Assembly: GCA_029864335.1 (NCBI GenBank)
Contig: JAOTTS010000020.1
Coordinates: forward strand, 1-39,548
DNA length: 39,548 nt
Origin: Candidatus Nitrosopumilus sp.
GTDB taxonomy: Archaea; Thermoproteota; Nitrososphaeria; Nitrososphaerales; Nitrosopumilaceae
Direction: 5' to 3'
Below are positions 1 through 7,821 of this stretch, one piece after another. Positions within the stretch are counted from its first letter, which is position 1. The number at the start of each line of letters is the position of its first letter. The translations under genes were made by a program, and so were the position numbers. The notes under the pieces are model-generated. The model ran no database searches. It saw only the letters and a program-made list of their open reading frames with translations, and had not been told where the DNA came from.

Positions 1-533
1 AAAAATACATAGGCATCAACTTCTTTTTTTAATTGTGATGCAGGATAAAATTCACAACCAAATACTTGACCGTCATTTAACTGTCCCTTTCCTTTTCCAA
101 TTTTGACTATAATTCCATTTTCTGTTAGAATTTTTTTAACTTTGTCTATTTGGTGTAAATGTTGGCTATCTGTAACTAATGAGATGGTTTTTCCTTTTAA
201 TAATTCTGGGCACTTTTTCGCAACACTATCAAATTCTACATCATCAAAAGCATCAATTAAAACAAGATTTTTTTCTAACGATTCTGTATTTATTGTGTGT
301 CCTATATTGAATTGAATTTCTGCTCCAAGAACTTTAGAGCCATTTGTATTGAGATCACATGTGCCCCATGTAGTATCTGCTAAAACATAAGCTGGTATTC
401 CAAATTTCTCTGATATTTTCATTGCAGTTTCTTGAACTTGAGGTAAAATTCCATCTGGACCGTTTAATGAAACTGATACTGGATTTTTATTCTCAATTTC
501 TTTGAAGATTCTTTCTTCATCAATTATAATCAA
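1..533 (-). CDS. dph2: Diphthamide synthase Dph2 (partial, 3' end outside window)
   Basis: Translating the minus strand gives about 177 residues of an archaeal Dph2-like protein, the radical-SAM-like Fe-S enzyme that moves the 3-amino-3-carboxypropyl group of SAM onto a histidine of elongation factor 2 (first step of diphthamide synthesis). Two of the three expected cluster cysteines are visible: C59 in the segment ADTTWGTCDL and C160 in GQVFGCEF, spacing that fits the first two of the three cysteines of characterised archaeal Dph2. The third should lie beyond position 1. The reading frame is closed by a stop just upstream and the only reasonable start is TTG at 533; a TATA-like TTTAAAT at 560-566 lies about 30 nt away, as expected for a nearly leaderless transcript. 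Divergent from tiaS. Confidence 0.85.
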   Translation of the reverse strand, partial: MIIIDEERIFKEIENKNPVSVSLNGPDGILPQVQETAMKISEKFGIPAYVLADTTWGTCDLNTNGSKVLGAEIQFNIGHTINTESLEKNLVLIDAFDDVEFDSVAKKCPELLKGKTISLVTDSQHLHQIDKVKKILTENGIIVKIGKGKGQLNDGQVFGCEFYPASQLKKEVDAYVF

Positions 534-559
534 TTTAGCTTGGAATGTGACTTTATTAA

Positions 560-566
560 TTTAAAT
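560..566 (-). promoter_or_regulatory. TATA-like box for dph2
   Basis: TTTAAAT (reads ATTTAAA on the minus strand) is centred about 30 nt upstream of the TTG start of dph2. That is the usual archaeal box A to transcription-start distance, so it supports a very short or absent leader. Inference from position only. Confidence 0.4.
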
Positions 567-615
567 CAACTGAACTATCCAACAACTAAAAATGTCTTAA
601 TTATCAAAGTGAATT

Positions 616-1944
616 GTGGAAAAAGAAACCATTCTAAATATTGGATTTGATGATACTGATTCACATAAAGGAATGTGTACTACATTCCTAGCCTACAAAA
701 TTGTTGATTTACTCAAAAAACAAGAAACAAAATTTCTAGATTTTCCAAGATTAATTCGATTTAATCCTAACATTCCTTGGAAAACTAGAGGTAATGGGGC
801 AGTATCCATAAAAATTAAAACCAAAAATCCATCAAATATAAAAAACCAAGTAAAAAATCTTGTTTCGAAATATTCTGATATTAAAAATGGTGCAAATCCT
901 GGGTTGGTATTTTTTGAAAGTGATTCAATACCATCTAATTTTATTGATTTTAGTAACTTAGCTTTATGGAGATTAATTAATAGAAATAATGCAAAAAAGT
1001 TTGCAAAAAAAAATAATCTTGAATTTTTTTACAAAGGTAATGGTCAAGGATTAGTGGGAGCTATTGGTGCAATAGGATATAATTTCCATGATCACACATT
1101 GGAACTTTTGAGCTATCGTAAAAAGTCTAAATTTGGTAAAGAAAGAAAAATTTCTACTAAAAGCGTTAAAGTTATGCAAGAAAAAACTTTTCCAAATACA
1201 TTTAACAGTTTTGATACAAAGAAAGGACGAATTCTAATTACACCGCATGGACCCGATCCTGTTTTCTATGGTATTAGAGGAGAAAATGTTGATTCACTAC
1301 TTTATGCAACTAAGATTCTAAAAAGTGAAGAAAAATTAGATGGATACATGATATTCAAATCAAATCAGGGAACTGGGGATCATTTGAAAAATGAATTAAA
1401 TTTTGAAAACATGTTGCCTTATGCTTCTGGAAAAATAACTGGAATAGTATCTAATACTCCTAAAATTATTAAAGGAGGACACGTATTTTTCAAGATTACT
1501 TCAAATAATCATGAATTTTTGTGTGCTGTTTACAAACCAACAGGAATCAATACCATCGCGTCACACTTGATTAAAGGAGATAAAATTTGTGTGGGAGGTG
1601 GAGTTAGAAAAGCATCGAAAAATTTTCCTCGTACAATTAATCTTGAATTTATTGAAATTATCAATCTTGAAAAAAACCTTTCAACAACAAATCCATTTTG
1701 TAAAAAATGTAATAAAAAAATGAAATCTAAAGGCAAGAATCAAGGATTTCAATGTATACGTTGTGGGAAAAAAACAATTAGTAAAACTACTAATGAAATT
1801 TCAAGAAAAATCAAAAAACAACTGTACATTCCAAAAACATCTGCACATAGACATCTTACAAGACCTTTACAACGAATGGGTTTGATTAATAAATCCACAA
1901 AATTTGATAAATCTCTCTCATGGTTTTGTGTTTATAGAAACTAA
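616..1944 (+). CDS. tiaS: tRNA(Ile2) 2-agmatinylcytidine synthetase TiaS
   Basis: 442 residues with GTG start. TiaS modifies C34 of tRNA-Ile2(CAU) with agmatine, using ATP, so that it reads AUA and not AUG. The N-terminus carries the family motif GFDDTDSHKGMCTT (residues about 10-23, acidic kinase-like site), followed by IRFNPNIPWKTRGNGAV (about 47-63), both typical of archaeal TiaS. An OB-fold-like region (GKITGIVSNTPKIIKGGHV) follows, and a C-terminal zinc ribbon has CKKC and CIRC pairs at roughly 379-382 and 398-401. Length matches the family (about 420-450). The stop codon ends two bases before the 3' end of a convergent CAU-anticodon tRNA, which is initiator tRNA, not the TiaS substrate. 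Confidence 0.95.
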   Translation: MEKETILNIGFDDTDSHKGMCTTFLAYKIVDLLKKQETKFLDFPRLIRFNPNIPWKTRGNGAVSIKIKTKNPSNIKNQVKNLVSKYSDIKNGANPGLVFFESDSIPSNFIDFSNLALWRLINRNNAKKFAKKNNLEFFYKGNGQGLVGAIGAIGYNFHDHTLELLSYRKKSKFGKERKISTKSVKVMQEKTFPNTFNSFDTKKGRILITPHGPDPVFYGIRGENVDSLLYATKILKSEEKLDGYMIFKSNQGTGDHLKNELNFENMLPYASGKITGIVSNTPKIIKGGHVFFKITSNNHEFLCAVYKPTGINTIASHLIKGDKICVGGGVRKASKNFPRTINLEFIEIINLEKNLSTTNPFCKKCNKKMKSKGKNQGFQCIRCGKKTISKTTNEISRKIKKQLYIPKTSAHRHLTRPLQRMGLINKSTKFDKSLSWFCVYRN

Positions 1945-1945
1945 G

Positions 1946-2035
1946 TAGCGGGGAGTAGATTTGAACTACTGAACTGCGGGTTATGAGCCCGCCGGGATGA
2001 CCTAGCCCTAATTAGTCTGGCTTCCCCACCCCGCT
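1946..2035 (-). tRNA. Initiator tRNA-Met (CAU) with a 15-nt D-loop intron
   Basis: On the minus strand the sequence folds as a tRNA: acceptor AGCGGGG/CCCCGCT, D stem GGGA/TCCC, anticodon stem GCGGG/CCCGC with loop CTCATAA (anticodon CAT), variable loop AGTTC, T stem AGTAG/CTACT with loop TTCAAAT, and discriminator A. A1:U72 and three G:C pairs (G29-31/C39-41) next to the anticodon loop mark an archaeal initiator tRNA. The D loop is 25 nt unless a 15-nt intron at 2002-2016 is removed; the mature tRNA is then 75 nt before CCA, which is not encoded. A TATA-like palindrome lies 25 nt upstream (2056-2065). Confidence 0.93.
2002..2016 (-). other. tRNA intron, bulge-helix-bulge type, in the D loop
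   Basis: The intron ACTAATTAGGGCTAG (minus strand) interrupts the D loop, probably between the two conserved G residues. The precursor can form a bulge-helix-bulge: outer helix = D stem GGGA/TCCC, central 4-bp helix AGCC/GGCT, and two 3-nt bulges AGA and AGG. Cutting after the second base of each bulge leaves AGCCAG joined to GTCA. The inner hairpin is tiny, so this is a relaxed motif. Exact boundaries can slide by 1-2 nt because AG flanks both ends; the chosen cut follows the usual endonuclease rule. Confidence 0.75.
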
Positions 2036-2055
2036 GAAAATAAATGAAGTTGTGC

Positions 2056-2065
2056 CGTATATACG
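2056..2065 (-). promoter_or_regulatory. TATA box of the initiator tRNA (perfect palindrome)
   Basis: CGTATATACG is a perfect 10-bp palindrome centred 25 nt upstream of the first base of the initiator tRNA, the expected box A position on the minus strand. Being symmetrical it could also bind TBP in the other direction, but the sugar dehydrogenase start is 57 nt away and has its own better-placed AT-rich box. Confidence 0.55.
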
Positions 2066-2085
2066 CTTTATCAAATTTTTGAAAG

Positions 2086-2094
2086 TAATTAATA
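2086..2094 (+). promoter_or_regulatory. TATA-like box for the sugar dehydrogenase gene
   Basis: TAATTAATA is centred 28 nt before the GTG start at 2118, consistent with a leaderless transcript. Position-based inference. Confidence 0.4.
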
Positions 2095-2117
2095 GGATTT
2101 GAAAAGATTACTTTTTT

Positions 2118-3209
2118 GTGAATAAAAAAATCCAAATCATTGCAATTGTTGGTGCTATAATATTTTCAGTATTGGTTTTAACATCACCTTCTGATCCTAT
2201 ACCATTACCAAAACCTACTTTAAATTCTCAAAATGATTTTGTAACTATTTTAGCTAAAAATCTTGATAAACCTCGTGCAATTGCAGTTTCAGACAATAGA
2301 GTTTTTGTTACCGAAAAAGATGGATTCATCAGAGTTATTGAAGATGGAAATCTATTAGAATCACCACTTGCTGCATTTCGTCCTGCAAATGTATTTGATG
2401 GAGGATTACTGGGAATTGCTCTTCATCCAAATTTTTCAAATAATCATTACATCTATGTATTTTTGACATATGAAGAAGATGGAGACTTATGGAATAAAAT
2501 TCTGCGAATTACTGAATCAGAAAATAAATTACAAGATGCTGAAACAATATTCGATAAAATTCCTGGCTCTTCATTTACTAATGGTGGTTTTATTAAATTT
2601 GGACCTGATAGAAAATTATATGTTGGCACTGGAACAGTTTCAGATGCATCTCATCTTCCACAGGATCTTAATTCTTTATCTGGAAAAATTTTAAGATTAA
2701 ATGATGATGGAACAATCCCTGATGATAACCCCTTTTTAGATTCACCTGTTTACTCTTTAGGACACAGAAATCCTCAAGGAATGACTTGGGATGATGATGG
2801 TAACTTATTTGTAGCAGAATTTGGACCTGAAAAAAATGACGAAATCAATATTATTCAAGCAGGAAAAAACTATGGTTGGCCTGAACAGCAATGCTCTGGT
2901 GATGTGAATTTTGAAGATGCCATTCTCTGCTATGATCCAAGTATAGAGCCTGGAGGTATATTGTTTTATTCTGGAGATAAACTTGATTTTGAATTTCCAT
3001 TTATTATGGCTTCCATGAGATCCGCAAATCTCTATCAGGTAGATTTTGAGCAGGGGCTAAGCTCCCAAAAATCTATTCTTAGTGGAATTGGAAGAGTTCG
3101 TGATGTAGTTGAGAGTAATGATGGAAGTCTTTATGTAATTACTTCAAATACAGACGGAAAAGGTTTTCCAGATAGAATGGATGATAAATTATTGAGGATA
3201 TTGAAATAA
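2118..3209 (+). CDS. PQQ-type glucose/sorbosone dehydrogenase, membrane-anchored
   Basis: 363 residues, GTG start. Residues about 5-22 form one hydrophobic segment after a lysine-rich N-terminus (signal anchor; no lipobox cysteine), so the catalytic domain should be outside the membrane. The rest is a beta-propeller of the soluble glucose dehydrogenase (GSDH) family: GGLLGIALHPNF (about 95-106), GGFIKFGPDRKLYVGTG (about 156-172), GHRNPQGMTWDDDGNLFVAEFG (about 216-236) and DEINIIQAGKNYGWPE (about 242-257) are the family's hallmark blades. Known members oxidise aldoses or other sugars with PQQ, but many archaeal members are uncharacterised, so the substrate is unknown. It ends one base before the HMG-CoA reductase start. 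No PQQ-synthesis gene is in the window. Confidence 0.85.
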   Translation: MNKKIQIIAIVGAIIFSVLVLTSPSDPIPLPKPTLNSQNDFVTILAKNLDKPRAIAVSDNRVFVTEKDGFIRVIEDGNLLESPLAAFRPANVFDGGLLGIALHPNFSNNHYIYVFLTYEEDGDLWNKILRITESENKLQDAETIFDKIPGSSFTNGGFIKFGPDRKLYVGTGTVSDASHLPQDLNSLSGKILRLNDDGTIPDDNPFLDSPVYSLGHRNPQGMTWDDDGNLFVAEFGPEKNDEINIIQAGKNYGWPEQQCSGDVNFEDAILCYDPSIEPGGILFYSGDKLDFEFPFIMASMRSANLYQVDFEQGLSSQKSILSGIGRVRDVVESNDGSLYVITSNTDGKGFPDRMDDKLLRILK

Positions 3210-3210
3210 A

Positions 3211-4467
3211 ATGCCAGATTCATCAATTTCAAAATTCTTTGAAAAATCAAGAAAAGAAAGATTAGACATTGTTGCAAATTTTGCAAATCTATCTAGTGAT
3301 GAAATTAATATTTTACAAAGTGAAAATGGAGGAATTTCGTTTGATAAAGCAGATAAAATGGTTGAAAATGCTATTGGTACATTTTCATTACCATTGGGTA
3401 TTGCAACAAATTTCAAGATTAATGGTAAAGATTACATTATTCCGATGGTGATTGAAGAACCATCTGTTATTGCCGCAGCTTCAAAGGGAGCAAAAGTTGC
3501 ACGAATTAAGGGAGGATTCGAAGTTTCAGCAATTGAATCTTACAGTATTGGTCAAATACAAGTTTTAGATATTGATATTCCTGTTGCAATCAAACAAATT
3601 GAAAATTCTATCAATGAAATTTTAGATTTGGCAAATTCTAAAAGTAACACTTTATCTAAAATGGGAAAAGGTGCAAAAGAGATCTCTTGTAAAGAAATTG
3701 ATACCTCTTCTGGCAAAATGCTAATTGTTGAACTCTTAATTGATGTTGGAGATGCTATGGGTGCAAATGTAACAAATACAATGTGTGAGGCTGTTTCACC
3801 ATTAATTGAAAAGCTCTCCGGTGGCAGAACTCTACTTCGTATATTGTCAAACTATTCCACTAGAAGAATTGCAAAGGCAAAAGCAGTGTTTGAAAAAGAA
3901 GCAGTTGGAGGAGAAGAAGTTGTTGATAATATTATCCTGGCGTTTGAATTTGCTGATAATGATGTTTATCGAGCAGTTACTCACAACAAAGGAATCATGA
4001 ATGGAACTATAGCAGTTGCAAATGCTGTTGGTCAGGATAGTCGAGCTATTGAAGCTGCGGCAAATGCATATGCTGCAGAATCTGGTAAATATCGTTCTCT
4101 TAGTAAGTGGAGTAAAGATAAAGAAGGTAATTTAGTTGGAACTTTGGAAATTCCACTCTCTGTTGGAATTGTTGGTGGAATTGCAAATGTCCACCCTGTG
4201 GCTAAAGTTTGTACAAAAATTCTTGGAGTTTCATCTGCACAAGAACTTGCATGTGTTATGACTGCTACTGGATTGGCTCAAAATTATAGTGCCATTCGCA
4301 CCCTTGCAACTGAAGGAATTCAAAAAGGTCACATGCGTCTTCATGCTAGGAATCTTGCAGCAGCCGCAGGAGCTACAACTGAACAAATTGATGATATTGT
4401 TCAAAAAATGATTGAAGAAAAGAAAATTTCACTTGATGGGGCTAAAGAATTACTTAAGCAAATTTAA
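3211..4467 (+). CDS. hmgA: HMG-CoA reductase, class II-like
   Basis: 418 residues. Reduces HMG-CoA to mevalonate, the committed step of isoprenoid (archaeal lipid) synthesis. The motif ENAIGTFSLPLG (about 52-63) and IEEPSVIAAAS (about 81-91, catalytic Glu) match the class II (Pseudomonas mevalonii-like) form, not the ENVIG-YVPIPVG pattern of class I. HNKGIMNG (catalytic Lys), GQDSRAIEAAANAYA (catalytic Asp) and LHARNLAAAAG (catalytic His) complete the active-site set, so the enzyme looks intact. ATG start one base after the preceding stop. An AT-rich segment near 3183-3190 could serve as its own promoter, or it may be read through from the dehydrogenase. The functional link to the upstream dehydrogenase is unclear. 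Confidence 0.93.
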   Translation: MPDSSISKFFEKSRKERLDIVANFANLSSDEINILQSENGGISFDKADKMVENAIGTFSLPLGIATNFKINGKDYIIPMVIEEPSVIAAASKGAKVARIKGGFEVSAIESYSIGQIQVLDIDIPVAIKQIENSINEILDLANSKSNTLSKMGKGAKEISCKEIDTSSGKMLIVELLIDVGDAMGANVTNTMCEAVSPLIEKLSGGRTLLRILSNYSTRRIAKAKAVFEKEAVGGEEVVDNIILAFEFADNDVYRAVTHNKGIMNGTIAVANAVGQDSRAIEAAANAYAAESGKYRSLSKWSKDKEGNLVGTLEIPLSVGIVGGIANVHPVAKVCTKILGVSSAQELACVMTATGLAQNYSAIRTLATEGIQKGHMRLHARNLAAAAGATTEQIDDIVQKMIEEKKISLDGAKELLKQI

Positions 4468-4475
4468 ACATGCGA

Positions 4476-4482
4476 TTATATA
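4476..4482 (+). promoter_or_regulatory. TATA box of the histidine operon
   Basis: TTATATA is centred 27 nt before ATG 4506 but only about 12 nt before the in-frame GTG 4491. This favours a leaderless mRNA starting at ATG 4506 and decides the hisG start. Confidence 0.55.
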
Positions 4483-4505
4483 GCTAAAAAGTGAAAAAAT
4501 TGAAA

Positions 4506-5483
4506 ATGTCTGAAATAAAATTTGCTATTCCTAAAGGGAGTTTAGAAGAGGCAACTTTCAAATTATTAGAAAAATCTTGGACTAAAGTTAATCGAAAGAA
4601 TAGAACTTATCGAGTGTATTTGGATGATCCCAATATCATTGTAAAGATGCTTCGCCCTCAAGAGATTCCTACTATGGTTGCAGAAGGATTGTATGATGTA
4701 GGTATTACTGGTAAGGATTGGGTGGGAGAAACAAATTCTGACGTTGAAGCTATTTTGGATTTAGAATATGGAAAAATTAAACTAGTGATAGCTTTTCCAG
4801 ACATATATCATTATAAAAATCTAGATGAAATGATTGCAGATTATGGAAAAAAGAAAAAAACACTTCGTATTTCTTCGGAATATCTTACAACTGCATCCAA
4901 ATTTTTAAAACAATCAAAGTCATACAAAAAATATCATGGTTCCAAAGATCCACTAATTGTAACACCATGGGTTAGATTGGGAACAAACAAAAGTGTTCAA
5001 ATTCATTTGTCGTTTGGCGCAACTGAAGCAAAACCCCCTGAAGATGTTGATGCTATAATGGATGTCACTGAAACTGGAACAACATTAAAACAAAATAAAC
5101 TAAAAATTGTTGATGAGGTTCTAACATCTTCTGCACATTTGATTGTAAACAAAAAATCCTTAAAAGATCCAAAAAAACGTGAAAAAATATTTGACATTAT
5201 TACTCTTATGAGGGGTGCTGTTAACGGTAGAAAATATTTGCATATTTACCTCAATGTTGAGGAAAAAAATCTAAAGAAACTTTTAACAGAGATGCCTTCT
5301 CTCAAAAAACCAACTGTTAGTCCATTAAGTGAGGAAGGATGGTTTGGAATAAATACAGTCATAAAAAAAGAAGAATTTCACAAACTCATTCCTAAACTCC
5401 GAAAGATTGCTCAAGGCCTTGTAGTTCACGAACCACGACAAATTCTTGAGCTTGAGGAGATCAAGCGTGACGAAGAAAATTGA
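4506..5483 (+). CDS. hisG: ATP phosphoribosyltransferase, long form
   Basis: 325 residues from the preferred ATG (330 from the upstream GTG at 4491). Catalyses the first step of histidine synthesis, ATP + PRPP to phosphoribosyl-ATP. MSEIKFAIPKGSLEEAT at the N-terminus and GLYDVGITGKDWV are the periplasmic-binding-protein-like catalytic half. The phosphoribosyl-binding loop is recognisable as DVDAIMDVTETGTTLKQN. The last roughly 90 residues, including VSPLSEEGWFGINTVI, form the ACT-like regulatory domain of long-form HisG, so HisZ is not needed and feedback inhibition by histidine is expected. The start choice follows the TATA spacing. First gene of a nine-gene operon; it overlaps hisD at TGATG. 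Confidence 0.94.
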   Translation: MSEIKFAIPKGSLEEATFKLLEKSWTKVNRKNRTYRVYLDDPNIIVKMLRPQEIPTMVAEGLYDVGITGKDWVGETNSDVEAILDLEYGKIKLVIAFPDIYHYKNLDEMIADYGKKKKTLRISSEYLTTASKFLKQSKSYKKYHGSKDPLIVTPWVRLGTNKSVQIHLSFGATEAKPPEDVDAIMDVTETGTTLKQNKLKIVDEVLTSSAHLIVNKKSLKDPKKREKIFDIITLMRGAVNGRKYLHIYLNVEEKNLKKLLTEMPSLKKPTVSPLSEEGWFGINTVIKKEEFHKLIPKLRKIAQGLVVHEPRQILELEEIKRDEEN

Positions 5484-6754
5484 TGAGAATAATCAAAGTA
5501 ACTAATATTGAAAAATTTGCATCTAAAATTCTTCCAAAACAGCCTCAAAAAAACAAATCTATTGTTGAATCCATTTTAAAAAATGTAAAAAAAAATGGTG
5601 ATGCGGCATTACGAAAATATGAAAAAAAATTCAGCAGAGCAAATATCTCTTCATTCCGTCTATCTCAAGTTGAAATAAAAAATGCATATTCTAAGGTATC
5701 AAAATCTGAACTTAATGCACTGCGTTTAGCAAAAACTAGGTTAGAAAAAACAGAATCTACAATCAAAACTCTATTAAAAACTAAAATAATTAACAATGAT
5801 GTAATTAAAATCACCAAAAAATTTCTTCCAATTCAAAGTACAGGGTGCTACATACCAGGAGGTTTGGCTAGATATCCAAGTTCTGCCATAATGTCTATAG
5901 TTCCAGCTAAAGTTGCAGGAGTTCCTAGAATTGTTGTAGTATCCCCACCAAACTCTGATGGTAAAATTGATCCATTGACAATTGTTGCTGCAGATATTTG
6001 CGGTGCAAATGAAATATACAAAACAGGAGGCGTACAAGCAATTGCCGCACTATCCTTTGGAACAAAAACAATTTCTAAAGTTGATAAAATAGTTGGTCCT
6101 GGTGGTGCATTTGTTACTAGTGCAAAATTTCTAGTTAGTGAACAAACTGGAATTGATATGTTTGCAGGTCCTACCGAATTAGGAATTATTGCAGATAATT
6201 CAGCAAATCCAAAATTTATTGCCTTGGATTTGATTTCTCAAGCAGAACATAGTAATGATACTTTTTGTTATCTTATTACTACCTCAGAAAAACTTGCAAA
6301 GTCAGTAAATAATGTAGTTTCTAATTTATTGCCTAAAATTCAAAGAGCAAATTTTGTAAAATCTAGTTTAAAAAATAATGGATTTATTGCAATTTGTAAA
6401 ACACAATCTGAAATGATAGATCTTGTAAATCTCTTATCTCCTGAACATTTGCAAGTAATGACAAAAAATCCTGAATCAATTTCCTCCAAAATAACTTCTT
6501 CAGGTATTATTTTACTTGGAAATGATACTCCATCTTCTGCTAGTGACTATGTTTTAGGCTCAAATCACATCCTTCCTACCAATGGATTTGGAAAAATTCG
6601 TGGGTCCCTTTCAGTTTTGGACTTTATTAAAATTAGCACTCAAGTTAAATGCTCAAAATCATCATTGTCAAAACTTTCAAAACATCTACAAGTTTTAACA
6701 AAAGCTGAAGGACTATTCAATCATTATGAATCAGTTAGAGGTAGATTGAAATGA
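5483..6754 (+). CDS. hisD: Histidinol dehydrogenase
   Basis: 423 residues from ATG 5483 (a TTG lies one codon earlier). Oxidises L-histidinol to L-histidine in two NAD-dependent steps. Family signatures are present in order: GGLARYPSSAIMSIVPAKVA (substrate/NAD region, about residues 127-146), VGPGGAFVTSAKFLV, DMFAGPTELGI, LISQAEHSNDT (the Gln/His zinc ligands), LSPEHLQV (catalytic Glu-His) and the C-terminal SDYVLGSNHILPTNGFGK. Nothing essential appears missing. Start overlaps the hisG stop by one base and the 3' end overlaps hisC by four (ATGA), so translation is probably coupled. Confidence 0.96.
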   Translation: MRIIKVTNIEKFASKILPKQPQKNKSIVESILKNVKKNGDAALRKYEKKFSRANISSFRLSQVEIKNAYSKVSKSELNALRLAKTRLEKTESTIKTLLKTKIINNDVIKITKKFLPIQSTGCYIPGGLARYPSSAIMSIVPAKVAGVPRIVVVSPPNSDGKIDPLTIVAADICGANEIYKTGGVQAIAALSFGTKTISKVDKIVGPGGAFVTSAKFLVSEQTGIDMFAGPTELGIIADNSANPKFIALDLISQAEHSNDTFCYLITTSEKLAKSVNNVVSNLLPKIQRANFVKSSLKNNGFIAICKTQSEMIDLVNLLSPEHLQVMTKNPESISSKITSSGIILLGNDTPSSASDYVLGSNHILPTNGFGKIRGSLSVLDFIKISTQVKCSKSSLSKLSKHLQVLTKAEGLFNHYESVRGRLK

Positions 6755-7821
6755 AGAAAAATTGGTTTGATGAAAGAATTAAAAAGTTTTCTTCTATTGG
6801 TGGTTACAAAAAACCTGATCTTCTTAAAGATGCTGTTAAACTTGATTCAAATGAAAACTATGTAATTCCAAAACAGTTTCAAAGTGACATTCTATTATCG
6901 GCTAAAAAAAATTCTGACGTCAGAGAATATCCACTAGGTGGAATGGAGAAATTAATTGACATGATTTCTAAATTCATTAAAATCCCTTCTTCAATGATAG
7001 GTATTGGAAATGGTTCTGATCAAATTTTAGATTTGATACTTTCTAATTTTGCATCAAAAGATACCAAAGTTCTAACTTCTAATCCCACATTTGGATTTTT
7101 TGAAGAACGATGTAAGCTATATTCAATTCCTTTGATTGCAATTCCATTTTCAAATACTATGAAACTGGACACTAAAGATTTTATTAAACAATCTAAAGAT
7201 GCAGAAATTCTTTATCTCGACTCTCCAAATAATCCTACTGGATTTCAATTTCCAAAAAATGAATTGCAAAAACTCATTAAATCTTTTGAGGGTCTTGTGA
7301 TAATTGATGAGGCATATGGAGAATTTGGTGATTATTCTCTTGCCAACATGGTAAAAACCCATGAAAATTTGATTGTTGTACAGACTTTATCAAAATCATT
7401 TGGTTTGGCAGGACTTAGATTAGGATATTTTATTGCAAATAAGAAATTCACTGATACTTTTATGAATGTATTACAATATCCATATCCTCTAAGTACTATT
7501 TCTATTGAAGCTGGAGTTTCAGCTTTACAAAAATCAAATATTATGAATGATGCAGTGGATAAAATCAAAACTGAAAGAAAAAGAATAGTTGAAACTCTAC
7601 GGAAATATGATTCCTTTGAAGTCTTTGATTCCAAGGCTAATTTTGTACTTTTTGATGCTCATGGTTCCTACAAACGAGTATTTGCAGCACTTGCAGAGCA
7701 AGGAATCTCAATTCGTAAATTAGGAAAAATCGGTAATCATGAAGGATGTCTTAGAGTTTCAATTGGTACTAAAGAGATGAATTCAAAATTCTTACTTGCA
7801 ATTCGTGATTTATTGGGATGA
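6751..7821 (+). CDS. hisC: Histidinol-phosphate aminotransferase
   Basis: 356 residues, fold-type I PLP aminotransferase. Converts imidazole-acetol phosphate to histidinol phosphate with glutamate. Visible motifs: KLDSNENY near residue 30, GIGNGSDQILDLIL (cofactor phosphate region), LDSPNNPTG (about 153-161), IDEAYGEF and the lysine motif TLSKSFGLAGLRLGY (about 212-226), plus RVSIGT near the C-terminus. The length is normal. ATGA overlaps on both sides (hisD stop and HAD start) place it firmly inside the operon. Confidence 0.96.
   Translation: MKKNWFDERIKKFSSIGGYKKPDLLKDAVKLDSNENYVIPKQFQSDILLSAKKNSDVREYPLGGMEKLIDMISKFIKIPSSMIGIGNGSDQILDLILSNFASKDTKVLTSNPTFGFFEERCKLYSIPLIAIPFSNTMKLDTKDFIKQSKDAEILYLDSPNNPTGFQFPKNELQKLIKSFEGLVIIDEAYGEFGDYSLANMVKTHENLIVVQTLSKSFGLAGLRLGYFIANKKFTDTFMNVLQYPYPLSTISIEAGVSALQKSNIMNDAVDKIKTERKRIVETLRKYDSFEVFDSKANFVLFDAHGSYKRVFAALAEQGISIRKLGKIGNHEGCLRVSIGTKEMNSKFLLAIRDLLG

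Noticed and set aside
103-315. Plus-strand 70-codon frame at the left edge
   Set aside because: It lies antisense to dph2, which has conserved cysteine motifs, so it is a shadow.
1946-2035. tRNA could be tRNA-Ile2(CAU), the TiaS substrate
   Set aside because: A1:U72 and three G:C pairs at the anticodon stem base are initiator features; tRNA-Ile2 of archaea normally starts with G1:C72.
4491-4505. hisG start at the upstream GTG
   Set aside because: The TATA-like box is only 12 nt from it; ATG 4506 has the correct 27-nt distance and fits the family's N-terminus.
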